A stretch of 64,000 nucleotides of DNA from Candidatus Brocadia sp. (GCA_021646415.1 SOEU01000014.1:1-64000), one strand, 5' to 3'; counted from the stretch's first letter, positions 47,058 through 56,206 are shown. The notes: generated from the sequence alone by a model not told the origin. Numbers and translations: made by a program.

Positions 47058-47360
47058 TTAATTAGACGCCGATTTTCACAGATGGGCGCAGATTGTGAGG
47101 GTGTAAATATTAAAATTAAAGATAGTTGCGGGTTGCGGGGTACGGGTTGCGGGTTGCGAGTTCAAAAAAAAGACAATGAAAAGTTATAAAGAATTAGTGA
47201 AGATTGACCTCCAAAAGCGCCAACACTTTTGGAGGCGGCTTATCCTAATCGTTCGGCCGCTTCGCTGAGAAACTGTTTCAAAGAGCAACTGATATTTATA
47301 TATCCTTTGTGGCTTCTCTTCAGAGTCCAAGGGAAGAGGATTTTGGTCCAGGAGCGGAAA
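46978..47360. repeat. Duplicated segment, second copy
   Basis: Matches 42230-42604, including the GGGTTGC tandem motif (about 47127-47160) and the hairpin CTCCAAAAG/CTTTTGGAG. Together with the YkgJ-type genes this is about 950 bp of duplicated DNA. Confidence 0.8.
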
Positions 47361-47668
47361 AGCGGCAAGTTCTCAGGGGAAAGAACCCCAAAACCATTCT
47401 CAATAAAGCTGCAAAGGTATTAAAATGTGATGTAAATGATTTTTTACAATCACCAAGGATAAGTGATTCAAATAAGTTTAATCGCGACTTATTGATCTAT
47501 CTTTTATGGAGTACCGGATGGTATACGAATAAAGAAATTGGTGATTTGTTTAGCCTCGGTTATTCATCCATAAGCCGAAGGGTAACTATCATGAAATTAA
47601 AGCTATTCAAAGAGGATGAAATGAATAAAAGATTTGAGTGTTTATTCAGCGAACTTTCTTTGTTATAG
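47250..47668 (+). pseudogene. 3' remnant of a RAYT/IS200-like transposase
   Basis: The frame encodes RQVLRGKNPKTILNKAAKVL, LLIYLLWSTGWYTNKEIGDL and FSLGYSSISRRV, the C-terminal region typical of REP-associated tyrosine transposases. The catalytic Y1 domain with the HUH motif is missing. The same fragment's start is at 42541. Confidence 0.65.
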
Positions 47669-47709
47669 TCTTGGTTTTAACACCAAATTAACCAATAGGA
47701 GACGTAAAA

Positions 47710-48744
47710 ATGCCACTCAAGAACTACGGTGTAATGAAAGGGCGGGTGATCGACAGTCGCCCCGGAACCGGACCGAGTCCGCACTATCAGATCAACGTTG
47801 TGGCGGGAGCGACACAGTATCGCGTTGCCGTAAACGTCAAGTCGCAATTGGCGCCATCCGAGCTCCTGTACCTGATTGTAGAAGATTTTCGACATCCTCT
47901 CATGGTTGGCTTATCGGAGCTGAGTCACGGATTTTCCGAAATTCCGCGCCGACCAGGAGGAATTGCGCTGGATTTCATTCGCGGCAACCTATTTCATCGC
48001 ACGCAGATGCGCCCTTTGCCGTATAGCGTGCCAGGCCCCGACAACGATCTCAACGAAAAGCTCGATGCCTATATTCAGCGTGCGATTGACGATGAAGACG
48101 CAACCGTCTACGCCTTCGGTGAACGTTGGGGACCCGAAAACAACCAGCGCGACCGGTATTTCGGTTTTTTGCCAGGAAACGGCATACATGATATTCACAT
48201 GAATCAGGGTAACGTCGGTAGTTTCATTGAGCAGGACGGTGTGTGGCAGGACGGTGGGTTACTCTTGCATTTTCCTGCCATGATTGGGAGCGGCGGAGAA
48301 TTGTTGTTCCCGGAGCAGTGGGTGGGGGTATTCCTGGCCTTCCAGTCGCAAGCATGGCATACGGACGATGTTACCGGTCATCGGCTCACGCCTGTCCCGC
48401 CGATTGAAGAGGAACCCGACGGGCGCATTCGTATTGTGGCGGCGATGGTTAACCCCAAGGGAGATGAGGTGGGTCGCGAACGGGTGACGCTGTTGAACAC
48501 AACTCCAGATACGATTGACCTTAAGGACTGGTCAATTGCCGACAAGAATAAGCGTAAGACTATTCTTGCCGCCCAGGAGCTTAATCCCGGCGCCACTACG
48601 CTTGTCATGCTATCTGGCGAAGGCGCACAATTGTCGAATGCCGGCGGTATTATTACGTTGCTCGATAATCAAGGACTCAAGATCGACGGCGTTTCCTATA
48701 CCAGGGAACAGGTGGCGCGGCAGGGTTGGACGATAGTCTTTTAG
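47710..48744 (+). CDS. DUF2278 protein with lamin-tail domain
   Basis: A 344-residue protein. Residues 1-215 match DUF2278 (YGVMKGRVIDSRPGTGPSPH, PGNGIHDIHMNQGN). Residues about 235-340 form a lamin-tail (LTD) domain (ERVTLLNTTPDTIDLKDWSI, LNPGATTLVMLSGEGAQLSN). The combination occurs in many bacteria; biochemical function is unknown, with possible nucleic-acid links. GC content looks higher than the surroundings. Ribosome site AGGAG. Confidence 0.85.
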   Translation: MPLKNYGVMKGRVIDSRPGTGPSPHYQINVVAGATQYRVAVNVKSQLAPSELLYLIVEDFRHPLMVGLSELSHGFSEIPRRPGGIALDFIRGNLFHRTQMRPLPYSVPGPDNDLNEKLDAYIQRAIDDEDATVYAFGERWGPENNQRDRYFGFLPGNGIHDIHMNQGNVGSFIEQDGVWQDGGLLLHFPAMIGSGGELLFPEQWVGVFLAFQSQAWHTDDVTGHRLTPVPPIEEEPDGRIRIVAAMVNPKGDEVGRERVTLLNTTPDTIDLKDWSIADKNKRKTILAAQELNPGATTLVMLSGEGAQLSNAGGIITLLDNQGLKIDGVSYTREQVARQGWTIVF

Positions 48745-48951
48745 AGTGGTGGTTGGATACCATAGTGAGCACGTGCTGCGCGACTTATTGAGGATTTTGA
48801 GGGAAAACAAAGGTTACACACCCCTTGATCGTTCGACAGAGCGCTCACGACGAAGTCCTCTCTTTATAGAAGGGAAATTGGGACGGCAGATTCAGTGCAG
48901 GTGAATCCATTAAATGGAACTCGTGAAGTGTCTCGATCAAGAGAATAAGCT

Positions 48952-50331
48952 ATGCCACAATTGTATGATGTACTATTGGATGATTTGAGGTCGAGTAAGA
49001 ACAAGGTAAACCGCCTTCTTGGTGCGGGTCTCCTGTTTGCCCTCATTGCCCATTTCTATGTAGTGGAACCTTATTTTGAATACAAAAAGCAAGAGCCCAG
49101 ATTAAAAAAATCATTAGACAATAAGAAAATACAGTTTGATCAATTATCAGGCCAGTCTGAGCGTATTACAAACCTGAGCCAAAATATCAAGACAAATCAT
49201 GCTCATATTGAAAATAAAATAAAGGATTTTCCTCAACATCTGAGAGGAATATTGTCAGATCTCTGGAATGTCTTTCATTCTGAGTCATCTTCTAACACAT
49301 CTAATCGATCAACACACATCCAGCAGTCAGCCTCTGTACAACAATCATTTATTATCCAGCAACCTATTGCTAATATGCCACCTAATGTACAGCAGTCTGG
49401 ATCTATAAAGATTGGGGATTTTTTCTTGCCATCTGATATTACTACATTTAATGACGGTGTACACTGGTATATTGAGATGTGGTTTAATAATTTGCTCAAT
49501 AACATTAGGGAAGAAATCGAGGAACCAATCAAGCAAGCAAAAATAACATCTGACATGGTTGGAGATATTGATTTGCAGAATATAACCCAGCAAGGAATTG
49601 AGGATATTCAAAAGTATATCGATAGAGTTGAAAAAGAAAACCCGAATTTTTGGCGTAATTATTCAGGCCCACGAGGTAAGTTAGATGTAGCCCAAGAACT
49701 TCAAAATGAAGTAAAAAAGTCATTTGGGTTGCTGGAAAATAAGATTAACATGCTTGTTGAAAGGCTAAAAGAGGCCGTAAGAGTGCAAAAAGAAGAATTG
49801 GATAAGATGAATAATGATATGACAAAATTGCAAGCTAGCAAAGATAAATTAGATTCCAGACTTAGTTCGCTTGAATCGCCGTTTGGACGGATTCCTGCTG
49901 ATCTGCCAGATCTCATCAAGTTATTTCCTATCCTTATGGTAGGCTTGATGGTGACTGTTACGACTGCTCTTCAAAAGAGCAATGGTTTGTACACCTCACT
50001 CTGGGAGGAATTTACAAAGAATAATAGCAAGGCTGATTATCGGGTTTTTTGGCAACATGCTGATTGCTGGTATCTGCCTCCGTATTCAAGTATTTTTCAG
50101 CCCTTCGTATTGGGATTCTGCGTAGTTATCATTATAGGTATCTTCATACGTGCTTCTTTACTCATTATCGAAGAACCTGATTTATTTAAACCACTGACCG
50201 GCAACGAAGTTGATGTTATGAGGAGGAATATATTCATAGGCGCTTATATATTTGGAGCTTTGATAATAGTTGGTTGCTTGTGGTTTATTGGTAAGATATT
50301 TATAAGAGATAATCGTTCACACAGAGTATAA
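48952..50331 (+). CDS. Coiled-coil membrane protein, unknown
   Basis: A 459-residue protein with predicted membrane helices near residues 22-38, 324-341, 382-403 and 430-448. Between the first two lies a large region with a Gln/Ser-rich stretch (HIQQSASVQQSFIIQQ) and a long coiled coil (LLENKINMLVERLKEAVRVQ). No family recognised. The layout suggests a membrane sensor or scaffold. Confidence 0.65.
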   Translation: MPQLYDVLLDDLRSSKNKVNRLLGAGLLFALIAHFYVVEPYFEYKKQEPRLKKSLDNKKIQFDQLSGQSERITNLSQNIKTNHAHIENKIKDFPQHLRGILSDLWNVFHSESSSNTSNRSTHIQQSASVQQSFIIQQPIANMPPNVQQSGSIKIGDFFLPSDITTFNDGVHWYIEMWFNNLLNNIREEIEEPIKQAKITSDMVGDIDLQNITQQGIEDIQKYIDRVEKENPNFWRNYSGPRGKLDVAQELQNEVKKSFGLLENKINMLVERLKEAVRVQKEELDKMNNDMTKLQASKDKLDSRLSSLESPFGRIPADLPDLIKLFPILMVGLMVTVTTALQKSNGLYTSLWEEFTKNNSKADYRVFWQHADCWYLPPYSSIFQPFVLGFCVVIIIGIFIRASLLIIEEPDLFKPLTGNEVDVMRRNIFIGAYIFGALIIVGCLWFIGKIFIRDNRSHRV

Positions 50332-50359
50332 AGAAAAATTGTAATTATGGAGGAGAATT

Positions 50360-50437
50360 ATGATAATCAACATTTGGTTGAAAAAGTATATGTTGAGACC
50401 TGTGGTTCATTGTAGAAGCGGGTGCTTGTCAAAATAA
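50360..50437 (+). CDS. CRSGC small peptide, copy 3
   Basis: 25 codons with ribosome site GGAGGAG. The core KKYMLRPVVHCRSGCL is conserved. Against copy 2, the 19 core codons show about nine silent and only two amino-acid-changing differences, so selection has kept the peptide. It is followed by a dispersed CACCGCAAAGGC-type repeat. Confidence 0.65.
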   Translation: MIINIWLKKYMLRPVVHCRSGCLSK

Positions 50438-50578
50438 TAGTTCACCGCAAAGGCGCAGCGCACGCAGAGAAAAACCCAGAGCATGAGAAACTGAGAAGAG
50501 GAGAATTGACAATTTTATTTTTACAACTTCGCAATTGTTCAACCTCTCGTTTTCTTGTGAATTGAAGAACAAGAGTCC

Positions 50579-50884
50579 ATGATAGAAAAGGTAATTTATT
50601 TATCATTTATTACCGCCTCGATCTCTTTTACGATAACGGAGACAAAGCTCTTTTTGCCGTTGCGGGAATGGGTAAAAAGGAGAAATGCCTTTTTCGGAGA
50701 GTTGATATCCTGTGGATACTGCTTTGGTCACTGGGTTGCATTTGCATTAGTTGCAATCTATCGGCCTGGACTCTTTGAGTCATGGTGGCTGATGGATTAC
50801 TTTTTCACTGCAATAATAATTGCTTGGCTGAGTGCCTTTCAATGGAGCTTAATGTGTTGGTTGATGGATAAGGCGGGAAAGTAG
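50579..50884 (+). CDS. DUF1360-like small membrane protein
   Basis: A 101-residue protein with three hydrophobic segments. The motif ISCGYCFGHWVAFALV matches DUF1360 proteins, which carry a CxxC at a membrane boundary. Function unknown. Confidence 0.7.
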   Translation: MIEKVIYLSFITASISFTITETKLFLPLREWVKRRNAFFGELISCGYCFGHWVAFALVAIYRPGLFESWWLMDYFFTAIIIAWLSAFQWSLMCWLMDKAGK

Positions 50885-50988
50885 AACCTTGAACAATATG
50901 CAAGCAGTTCAATATATATGCGAACGCATACACCGTGCGTTTTTGGAAAGACTTTGTTGTCATTTTGAATAGAAGGAGGTTTTTTACG

Positions 50989-51759
50989 ATGGGATTAAAA
51001 CTGAGTGGCAATTATGAAGTCATTGAGGTAATAGACGGAGATACAGTGAAGGTAAAACTTGATAGAAGTCTTACCAGCCTGAGAACTCCCTGTACTGATA
51101 CTGAAGAGACCAAAAACAGTAAACCCTTAAAGCCTGTAACCCGTTTTGGTGCCAAAACAGTTGAATGGACAAGAAAATGGTTTCAGGATAGAGGGAATAG
51201 AGCAAAGCTTGAATATGAGGCTGATTATAAAATCATCGATTTCTTTAATCGTCCTTTGACTTATGTGATTACGGAAAATGAAAACTATAACTTAGAGGCG
51301 GTTCGATGGGGATACAGCCCTTACTTTCAAAAGTATGGCTATGCACGTGGTTACCATGACGCTTTTCTGGAGGCCGAAAGAGCGGCCATGCACGAAGGGA
51401 GGGGGATTTGGGACGATGCAACCCATGCGGGGGATGCCACGCGACCCTATCACCTGCTTAAGATGTGGTGGGAGGTGCGAGCAAGGCACATCCAGGCGGG
51501 CAGAGATGAAAAGAGGGATAACAAAAGGCTTATATTCCTTCCTGATGGACTAGATTACGAGGAGGCGATAGTTGCTGCAAGGAGTGAGGAAGAGAGGGTT
51601 GTATTTGGTGAGATAAGTAATATAAGAGGTGCAGAGCTTGGTACGGCCATCGAGCTATCGGTTAAGTTTCAAAAATATTTCTATTTATACGTATTTGAAA
51701 AATCAGGAAGATATAACATTTTACAGATTGATGTTACAGAGATGTTGCAAAAAGTGTAA
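50989..51759 (+). CDS. Staphylococcal nuclease-like protein
   Basis: A 256-residue protein from ATG 50989 (AAGGAGG upstream). The SNase domain shows VIEVIDGDTVKVKL, a TDTEE segment, and the later pattern LEAERAAMHEGRGIWDD. Typical SNases cleave DNA and RNA with calcium. No signal peptide is present, unlike secreted thermonucleases, so it may act in the cell or be delivered as cargo. Its last codons overlap the distal TGTTACA sites of locus C. Confidence 0.8.
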   Translation: MGLKLSGNYEVIEVIDGDTVKVKLDRSLTSLRTPCTDTEETKNSKPLKPVTRFGAKTVEWTRKWFQDRGNRAKLEYEADYKIIDFFNRPLTYVITENENYNLEAVRWGYSPYFQKYGYARGYHDAFLEAERAAMHEGRGIWDDATHAGDATRPYHLLKMWWEVRARHIQAGRDEKRDNKRLIFLPDGLDYEEAIVAARSEEERVVFGEISNIRGAELGTAIELSVKFQKYFYLYVFEKSGRYNILQIDVTEMLQKV

Positions 51760-51761
51760 CA
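51732..51761 (+). promoter_or_regulatory. Distal TGTTACA half-site cluster, locus C
   Basis: TGTTACA 51732-51738, TGTTGCA 51743-51749 and GTGTAACA 51754-51761, lying inside the last codons of the nuclease gene and about 233-262 bp before the sigma-54 promoter. Confidence 0.6.
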
Positions 51762-51875
51762 ATATAGTGCGTCTTGCGAACCCCTTCCCGTAATGGCTAA
51801 TCCATTGATTTTATAAGTCCTCCCGGCATTTCAGTTTTATTTATTCATCCGGTTACCTCTTTTTTATCTGAAAAA

Positions 51876-51896
51876 GTGTAACATTTCCTGTTACAC
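51876..51896 (+). promoter_or_regulatory. Proximal upstream activating palindrome, locus C
   Basis: GTGTAACA-N5-TGTTACAC, a perfect inverted repeat with 8-base arms, centred about 108 bp before the -24 element. Confidence 0.72.
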
Positions 51897-51993
51897 CTTC
51901 CATCTGGCAGCGGATGGACGGAAGTATCCCTATGGAGACGAGAACCCTTTATTTATTGGCAAATTGAGGAGGTAAACTTTTCTCAACCTGCTA

Positions 51994-52009
51994 TGGAATC
52001 GAATTTGCG
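51994..52009 (+). promoter_or_regulatory. Sigma-54 promoter, locus C
   Basis: TGGAATCGAATTTGCG, with GG-N10-GC spacing and TTGC at -12. It precedes a decayed riboswitch, a terminator and the SPASM radical SAM gene. Confidence 0.72.
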
Positions 52010-52062
52010 CTTTATATTGTACACACATTCAGTAGATACAATAACACCCTTCCCTATCACTC

Positions 52063-52160
52063 TGGGCGGCAGCGAAGTGTCTTAGGGTCTTTTTGAATAT
52101 ACAGGGACGTAGCTACAAAAGACGGCCTTACCGCACACGGTAAAAAGATAGCCTTACTGC
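52063..52160 (+). other. Decayed GEMM riboswitch, locus C
   Basis: The GGGTCT, AGACGGCC and TAGCCTTACTGCC portions and the terminator remain in the expected order, but the GGCAAACC and GACGCAAAG core motifs are not visible. Ligand binding is therefore probably lost. Confidence 0.5.
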
Positions 52161-52205
52161 CGAAGATGTTTTAATGAATATCTTTGCAGGAAAGCTTTTT
52201 TATTT
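52151..52205 (+). terminator. Intrinsic terminator, locus C
   Basis: GCCTTACTGC pairs imperfectly with GCAGGAAAGC, with AAGATG/ATATCTT in the inner stem, followed by a T-run. It is weaker than the terminators at loci A and B because of mismatches. Confidence 0.7.
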
Positions 52206-52253
52206 TCATTTGAATAACGTGTAATTACCTGGCAACAGGGAAGGGAATTTACA

Positions 52254-53372
52254 ATGAAATATACACTATGCATTACGCAACGATGTAATATGCGATGCGA
52301 TTATTGTTACATCGACAAAAAGGAAACGACGCTGTCTCTATCCATCGCAAAAAAGATTATTGATTTTGTTTTTAAAAATACCCCTTCTGAAGAAAAGATT
52401 GATATCGGTTTCTTCGGTGGCGAACCGCTTCTTGAATTTGAACTCATGAAAAAAATAACTGAATTGATAGAAAATCATCCATCGTTTAATAATACATTGG
52501 TAGAGCTTACCGTTGTAACGAATGGGACAATTTTTTCTGATGAAATAGCTGATTTTTTGAATGAACACAATATAGGATTCTGCTTAAGTTGCGATGGTCC
52601 TCCATTTATACAGGATACGTTTAGGTACTTCCCAAATGGTAAGGGAAGTTCAACTGTTGTCACGAACACGATAAGACGCGCAAAAGAGGTTCTCTCCTCC
52701 GTTCTTGTTAATGCGGTTTATCATCCTGAGACTTTTCAATATTTACCTCAAGTTGTGGAATATCTTGCTTCCCTTGGACTAAAGCGGATCTATTTAAACC
52801 CTGATTTTTCAGCGCCTTGGTCGAAAAAAGAAGCTGAATTACTTCCTGAAATTTATGGTCAGATTTCAAGACAGTATATTGATTATTATCTTCAGCAAAA
52901 TCCCCATTTTATCAGCTTAATTGACAGCAAGATAGCCGCTATTTTGCGCGAAGGATACAAACCGCTTGAACGCTGCAGAATGGGAACCGGAGAGTTTGCC
53001 TTCACACCTTCTGGAAATATTTATCCCTGCGAGAGACTTATCGGCGCAGACACGGGAAATGGACACTGTATTGGCAATATCACTGATGGGTTAAACAGAG
53101 AGCGAATGTTTTGCAAAACAGACCCTGACAAAGAAATTAACACCGAATGCATATCGTGTAGTCTGAAGGATTACTGCATGAATTGGTGCGGCTGCTCAAA
53201 TTATTTTTCATCCGGGTATTATAACCGGGTAAGTCCGTTCTTATGCGCTTCAGAAAGAACTGCGATTATTACTGCATTTAATACCTTCCGAACCCTTGAG
53301 GAAAAACTTGGATCAGTCTTTTTTAACAATCTAATAGAAGTACATACTGCAAACTGTATGATTGGAGAATAG
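52254..53372 (+). CDS. Radical SAM/SPASM protein (peptide maturase or anSME-like)
   Basis: A 372-residue protein. The radical SAM motif CNMRCDYCYID lies near residue 11 and is followed by IGFFGGEPLLEFELM. The C-terminal SPASM region has seven or more Cys (CRMGTGEFAFTPSGNIYPC, CISCSLKDYCMNWCGCSNY) for auxiliary Fe-S clusters. Such enzymes modify peptides or sulfatases. It follows the locus C promoter. The short ORF at 53433 and the unknown protein at 53624 are candidate partners, without proof. Confidence 0.85.
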   Translation: MKYTLCITQRCNMRCDYCYIDKKETTLSLSIAKKIIDFVFKNTPSEEKIDIGFFGGEPLLEFELMKKITELIENHPSFNNTLVELTVVTNGTIFSDEIADFLNEHNIGFCLSCDGPPFIQDTFRYFPNGKGSSTVVTNTIRRAKEVLSSVLVNAVYHPETFQYLPQVVEYLASLGLKRIYLNPDFSAPWSKKEAELLPEIYGQISRQYIDYYLQQNPHFISLIDSKIAAILREGYKPLERCRMGTGEFAFTPSGNIYPCERLIGADTGNGHCIGNITDGLNRERMFCKTDPDKEINTECISCSLKDYCMNWCGCSNYFSSGYYNRVSPFLCASERTAIITAFNTFRTLEEKLGSVFFNNLIEVHTANCMIGE

Positions 53373-53377
53373 AATGA

Positions 53378-53596
53378 GAATTTACATCACGCTTCTGTAA
53401 AAAGCATCAAACACCTGAAAGGGTTTATAACGATGAATTCCCTAAATGGAATGAATCATTTTCTGGTAGATGGAAACAGTATGAAAAAGGGCCGCCCTCC
53501 CCCAACGATTGGGAAGTGCAATATCTGTTTATCTATAAGCAAATAAGAGTCAAAAGGCATTACATAATTTATAATTTCTCTTTCTGTATTCAGTAA
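53378..53596 (+). pseudogene. Decayed gene fragment after the SPASM enzyme
   Basis: An open frame without a start reads FPKWNESFSGRWKQYEKGPP, then NDWEVQYLFIYKQIRVKR, which looks like genuine protein. A 37-codon ORF with ATG at 53433 occupies another frame here (ends KCNICLSISK). The former is more protein-like, so the region is best seen as a gene remnant. Confidence 0.45.
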
Positions 53597-53623
53597 GCGA
53601 TATACTTTATGGAGGGTAAAACA

Positions 53624-54022
53624 ATGGATGGAATAAATCCTTTCCTGGTAAGGCGATGGATATATGGGATACCGGCACCTCTTTGGCTTAAAAACATTGA
53701 TCTGATAGGAAAAACTATAGAGGAATATAAACTCAAACCTGTGCCCATCGAGTCACTCATGGCAGAAAATCCTTTTACTCCACGAGATATTGTGTCAGGA
53801 GAACAAGAAAAGGCCCGTTTACGCTCCTGGCAATGGCCTGGAGGAATCAAGATAGCCCATCTGCATTATAGAGGCGATATCTATCTTCTCAACGAAAGCC
53901 AATGGAAAAATTTTTCAATTAGTGTTATTCGGGACTTCCAGAATAAGCTGGCTAATGTAAAAACAGTAGGTTTTGAGCAAGTTATGGAAATATCCGAGGC
54001 GGTAGACGGCATTGTTACTTAA
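53624..54022 (+). CDS. Unknown protein with GGIKIAHLHYRG motif
   Basis: A 132-residue protein from ATG 53624; GGAGGG lies at -13. Features are an N-terminal FLVRRWIYGIPAPLWLKNID, then ENPFTPRDIVSGEQEKARLR and WPGGIKIAHLHYRGDIYLLN. No signal peptide or membrane segment. It follows the SPASM radical SAM gene and could be a substrate or partner of it, by position only. Confidence 0.5.
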   Translation: MDGINPFLVRRWIYGIPAPLWLKNIDLIGKTIEEYKLKPVPIESLMAENPFTPRDIVSGEQEKARLRSWQWPGGIKIAHLHYRGDIYLLNESQWKNFSISVIRDFQNKLANVKTVGFEQVMEISEAVDGIVT

Positions 54023-54112
54023 ATATTGCCCAAGAAGTTGGAGGGATATGATATTCCTCCAACTTTTGTAAAGATCGAGTATTTAAGGATGATTATAAGA
54101 GGAGGTCAAAGT

Positions 54113-54566
54113 ATGGTTGGCAAGTGTGCCCCGGAAAAACGTTGGGCTTTTTTAGCTTATATTGCAGGAGATAATAATCTTAGTAATGCAGGACTTGAAG
54201 ATATTCAGGAATTATGCGACGAAGGTGCTTCTGTGCAGGTACATGTAGGAGTCGAAATCGATACGTACGGTGAACATACAAGGTCTATTCGCTATGAGAT
54301 AACGGCGAAAAAGATGTCTTCAGGTTTACGGTAGTTACCAATGGGCAATACACGATAGAGACAGGAGGAAAAACAGATACCCGTATGTCTCTGTTCGGCC
54401 CTGATAACAGAACAGCCCTGATTGCAGAAATGATCATATTGGAGGAAACAATTTAAATTCACGGATCAGTAAAACTCTCACACCCGGTAACTATTTTGTA
54501 GAAATCAGGCATTATTCATCGACCGGTGTGGGCGCATATACAATTAAAGTTCAAGCTGGACCTTAA
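54113..54566 (+). pseudogene. Clostripain (C11) remnant fused to a PPC domain
   Basis: The start (WAFLAYIAGDNNLSNAGLED) is the characteristic N-terminus of clostripain-family cysteine peptidases, with a good ribosome site (GGAGG). After about 70 codons the frame is lost and a PPC domain follows, nearly identical in DNA to 59032-59286 from the M4 protease. The catalytic His/Cys region is missing, and a deleted A in the PPC part shifts the frame again. Confidence 0.75.
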
Positions 54567-54706
54567 TTCCTAGAACAAAATGTCTCTAAATTTAATGTCA
54601 GTTTTTATCGCAATTTTTTCAAAACAAAAGTCTTTTATTAAAGTTTTGGTCTAATACGATGTTGTGAAAAATTTCAAACACTTTAGATAAGGAAAGGAGA
54701 AATATT

Positions 54707-55894
54707 ATGAAAGAGAAACACATTGTCTTACGGACCACTCGTGAAGCTACTCGTGACGTATTCCTTGGACCATTCTCGCAACCACGGGGAGTCGAATCAA
54801 TCCCCGCAGGATTGTCCGTCGAGGTCGAGGAGATTGACCGAGGCAAAATCTTAGCATTAACTCGCAATGCCGATGTCCTCGCTGTTGCTCCCTCATTCCC
54901 GATGAAGCTAATCACCCCCTTTGAGGATCAAGCCACCACAAGGCCTGCCGCCGGTGAAATTGCCTGGGGTATACAAGCCGTAGGGGCGGATACATCGCCT
55001 TTTACCGGCGATGGGGTCGTAGTTGCTGTGCTTGATACGGGAATCGATGGTTCACATCCGGCATTTTCAGGCGTGAACATCGTTCAGAAGGACTTTACAG
55101 CCGAAGGCAACGGTGATCAGCATGGGCATGGTACGCATTGTGCCGGCACCATTTTTGGCAGAACAGTCGATGACGTACGGATAGGGGTTGCACCGGGGGT
55201 GAAGAAGGCACTGATTGGTAAGGTGCTTGGTGCAGAAGGTGGATCGAGTGAACAGATCGTCAGCGCTATCCAATGGGCCGTAGAGAATGGCGCCAATGTG
55301 ATTTCCATGTCCCTGGGTATGGACTTTCCGGGCTATGTTGAGTGGTTAAAGGAAACACAAGGTTTTCCCTCTGAATTGGCAACCTCCCGAGCACTGGAGG
55401 GCTACAGGGAAAACGTGCAATTGTTCGAACGACTCGCTTCGCTTATACGAGCCCAGGGGGCTTTTTTACAGGCGACTATCATCATCGCAGCCGCAGGCAA
55501 TGAGAGTCGAAGGGATGAAAATCCAGACTTCGAGATTGCGGTCAGTCCGCCTGCTGTAGCCGAGGGCATCATCTCAGTCGCTGCCCTTGGCCAGGGAGAC
55601 AATGGCTTCACAGTTGCGGCATTCTCGAATACCGGCGCCAATGTCTCTGCCCCGGGTGTTGGAGTTCTTTCTGCTAAGCTTGGAGGTGGGTTAAGTTCGA
55701 AGAGCGGAACCAGTATGGCTACTCCCCATGTTGCCGGTGTGGCTGCACTATGGGCGGAGAAGATTAAGAAAACTGGAGTGCTTACCTCTTTGCACCTGAC
55801 CTCCCGGCTGATCGGCACAGCAATTACCGATGGCCTAAGTGGATTAGATCCTTTTGACATTGGTGCCGGGTTGGCTCGCGCTCCTCAAGTGTAA
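54707..55894 (+). CDS. S8 subtilisin-like serine protease
   Basis: A 395-residue subtilase with the full triad: Asp in VLDTGIDGSHP (about 110), His in HGHGTHCAGTI (about 142) and Ser in SGTSMATPHVAGV (about 334). The oxyanion Asn lies in AAAGNESRR. There is no signal peptide; the first 90 residues look like an I9-type propeptide region. It may be cytoplasmic, exported by another route, or an injected effector. It sits among proteases of the sigma-54 group but has no riboswitch of its own. Confidence 0.9.
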   Translation: MKEKHIVLRTTREATRDVFLGPFSQPRGVESIPAGLSVEVEEIDRGKILALTRNADVLAVAPSFPMKLITPFEDQATTRPAAGEIAWGIQAVGADTSPFTGDGVVVAVLDTGIDGSHPAFSGVNIVQKDFTAEGNGDQHGHGTHCAGTIFGRTVDDVRIGVAPGVKKALIGKVLGAEGGSSEQIVSAIQWAVENGANVISMSLGMDFPGYVEWLKETQGFPSELATSRALEGYRENVQLFERLASLIRAQGAFLQATIIIAAAGNESRRDENPDFEIAVSPPAVAEGIISVAALGQGDNGFTVAAFSNTGANVSAPGVGVLSAKLGGGLSSKSGTSMATPHVAGVAALWAEKIKKTGVLTSLHLTSRLIGTAITDGLSGLDPFDIGAGLARAPQV

Positions 55895-56206
55895 GGTGTT
55901 TGGTTAACCTGGATAATCCATGCGACCATACCTTGGTTGTATAGGAATTTTCATTTTATTTAAGCAGGTAGTGGTAGGGTGGATTAAGTGATAGCGAATT
56001 AACCTTTTCGGAAATAGTAGTGGTGGATTTGGCGTAAAAACCAACGCCTTAATCCACCCTACTCATAACTTGATAATATAAATCTCACGGATTATCTTGC
56101 AGTCAGGATTTTCTTTGCAGGGCAACCCTTTAGAGTCTGTGCAAAAATCCCCTTGTTAATACTGCCTGTAGTGGCAATTCATGAATTGCCACTAGCGCGC
56201 CCGAAA
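55895..56206. other. Intergenic region after the subtilase
   Basis: No gene. It contains inverted copies of GGTGGATTAAG and CTTAATCCACC (about 55979-56060) and a palindrome TAGTGGCAATTCATGAATTG (56169-56194 region) related to those at 24511 and 33102. Confidence 0.6.
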
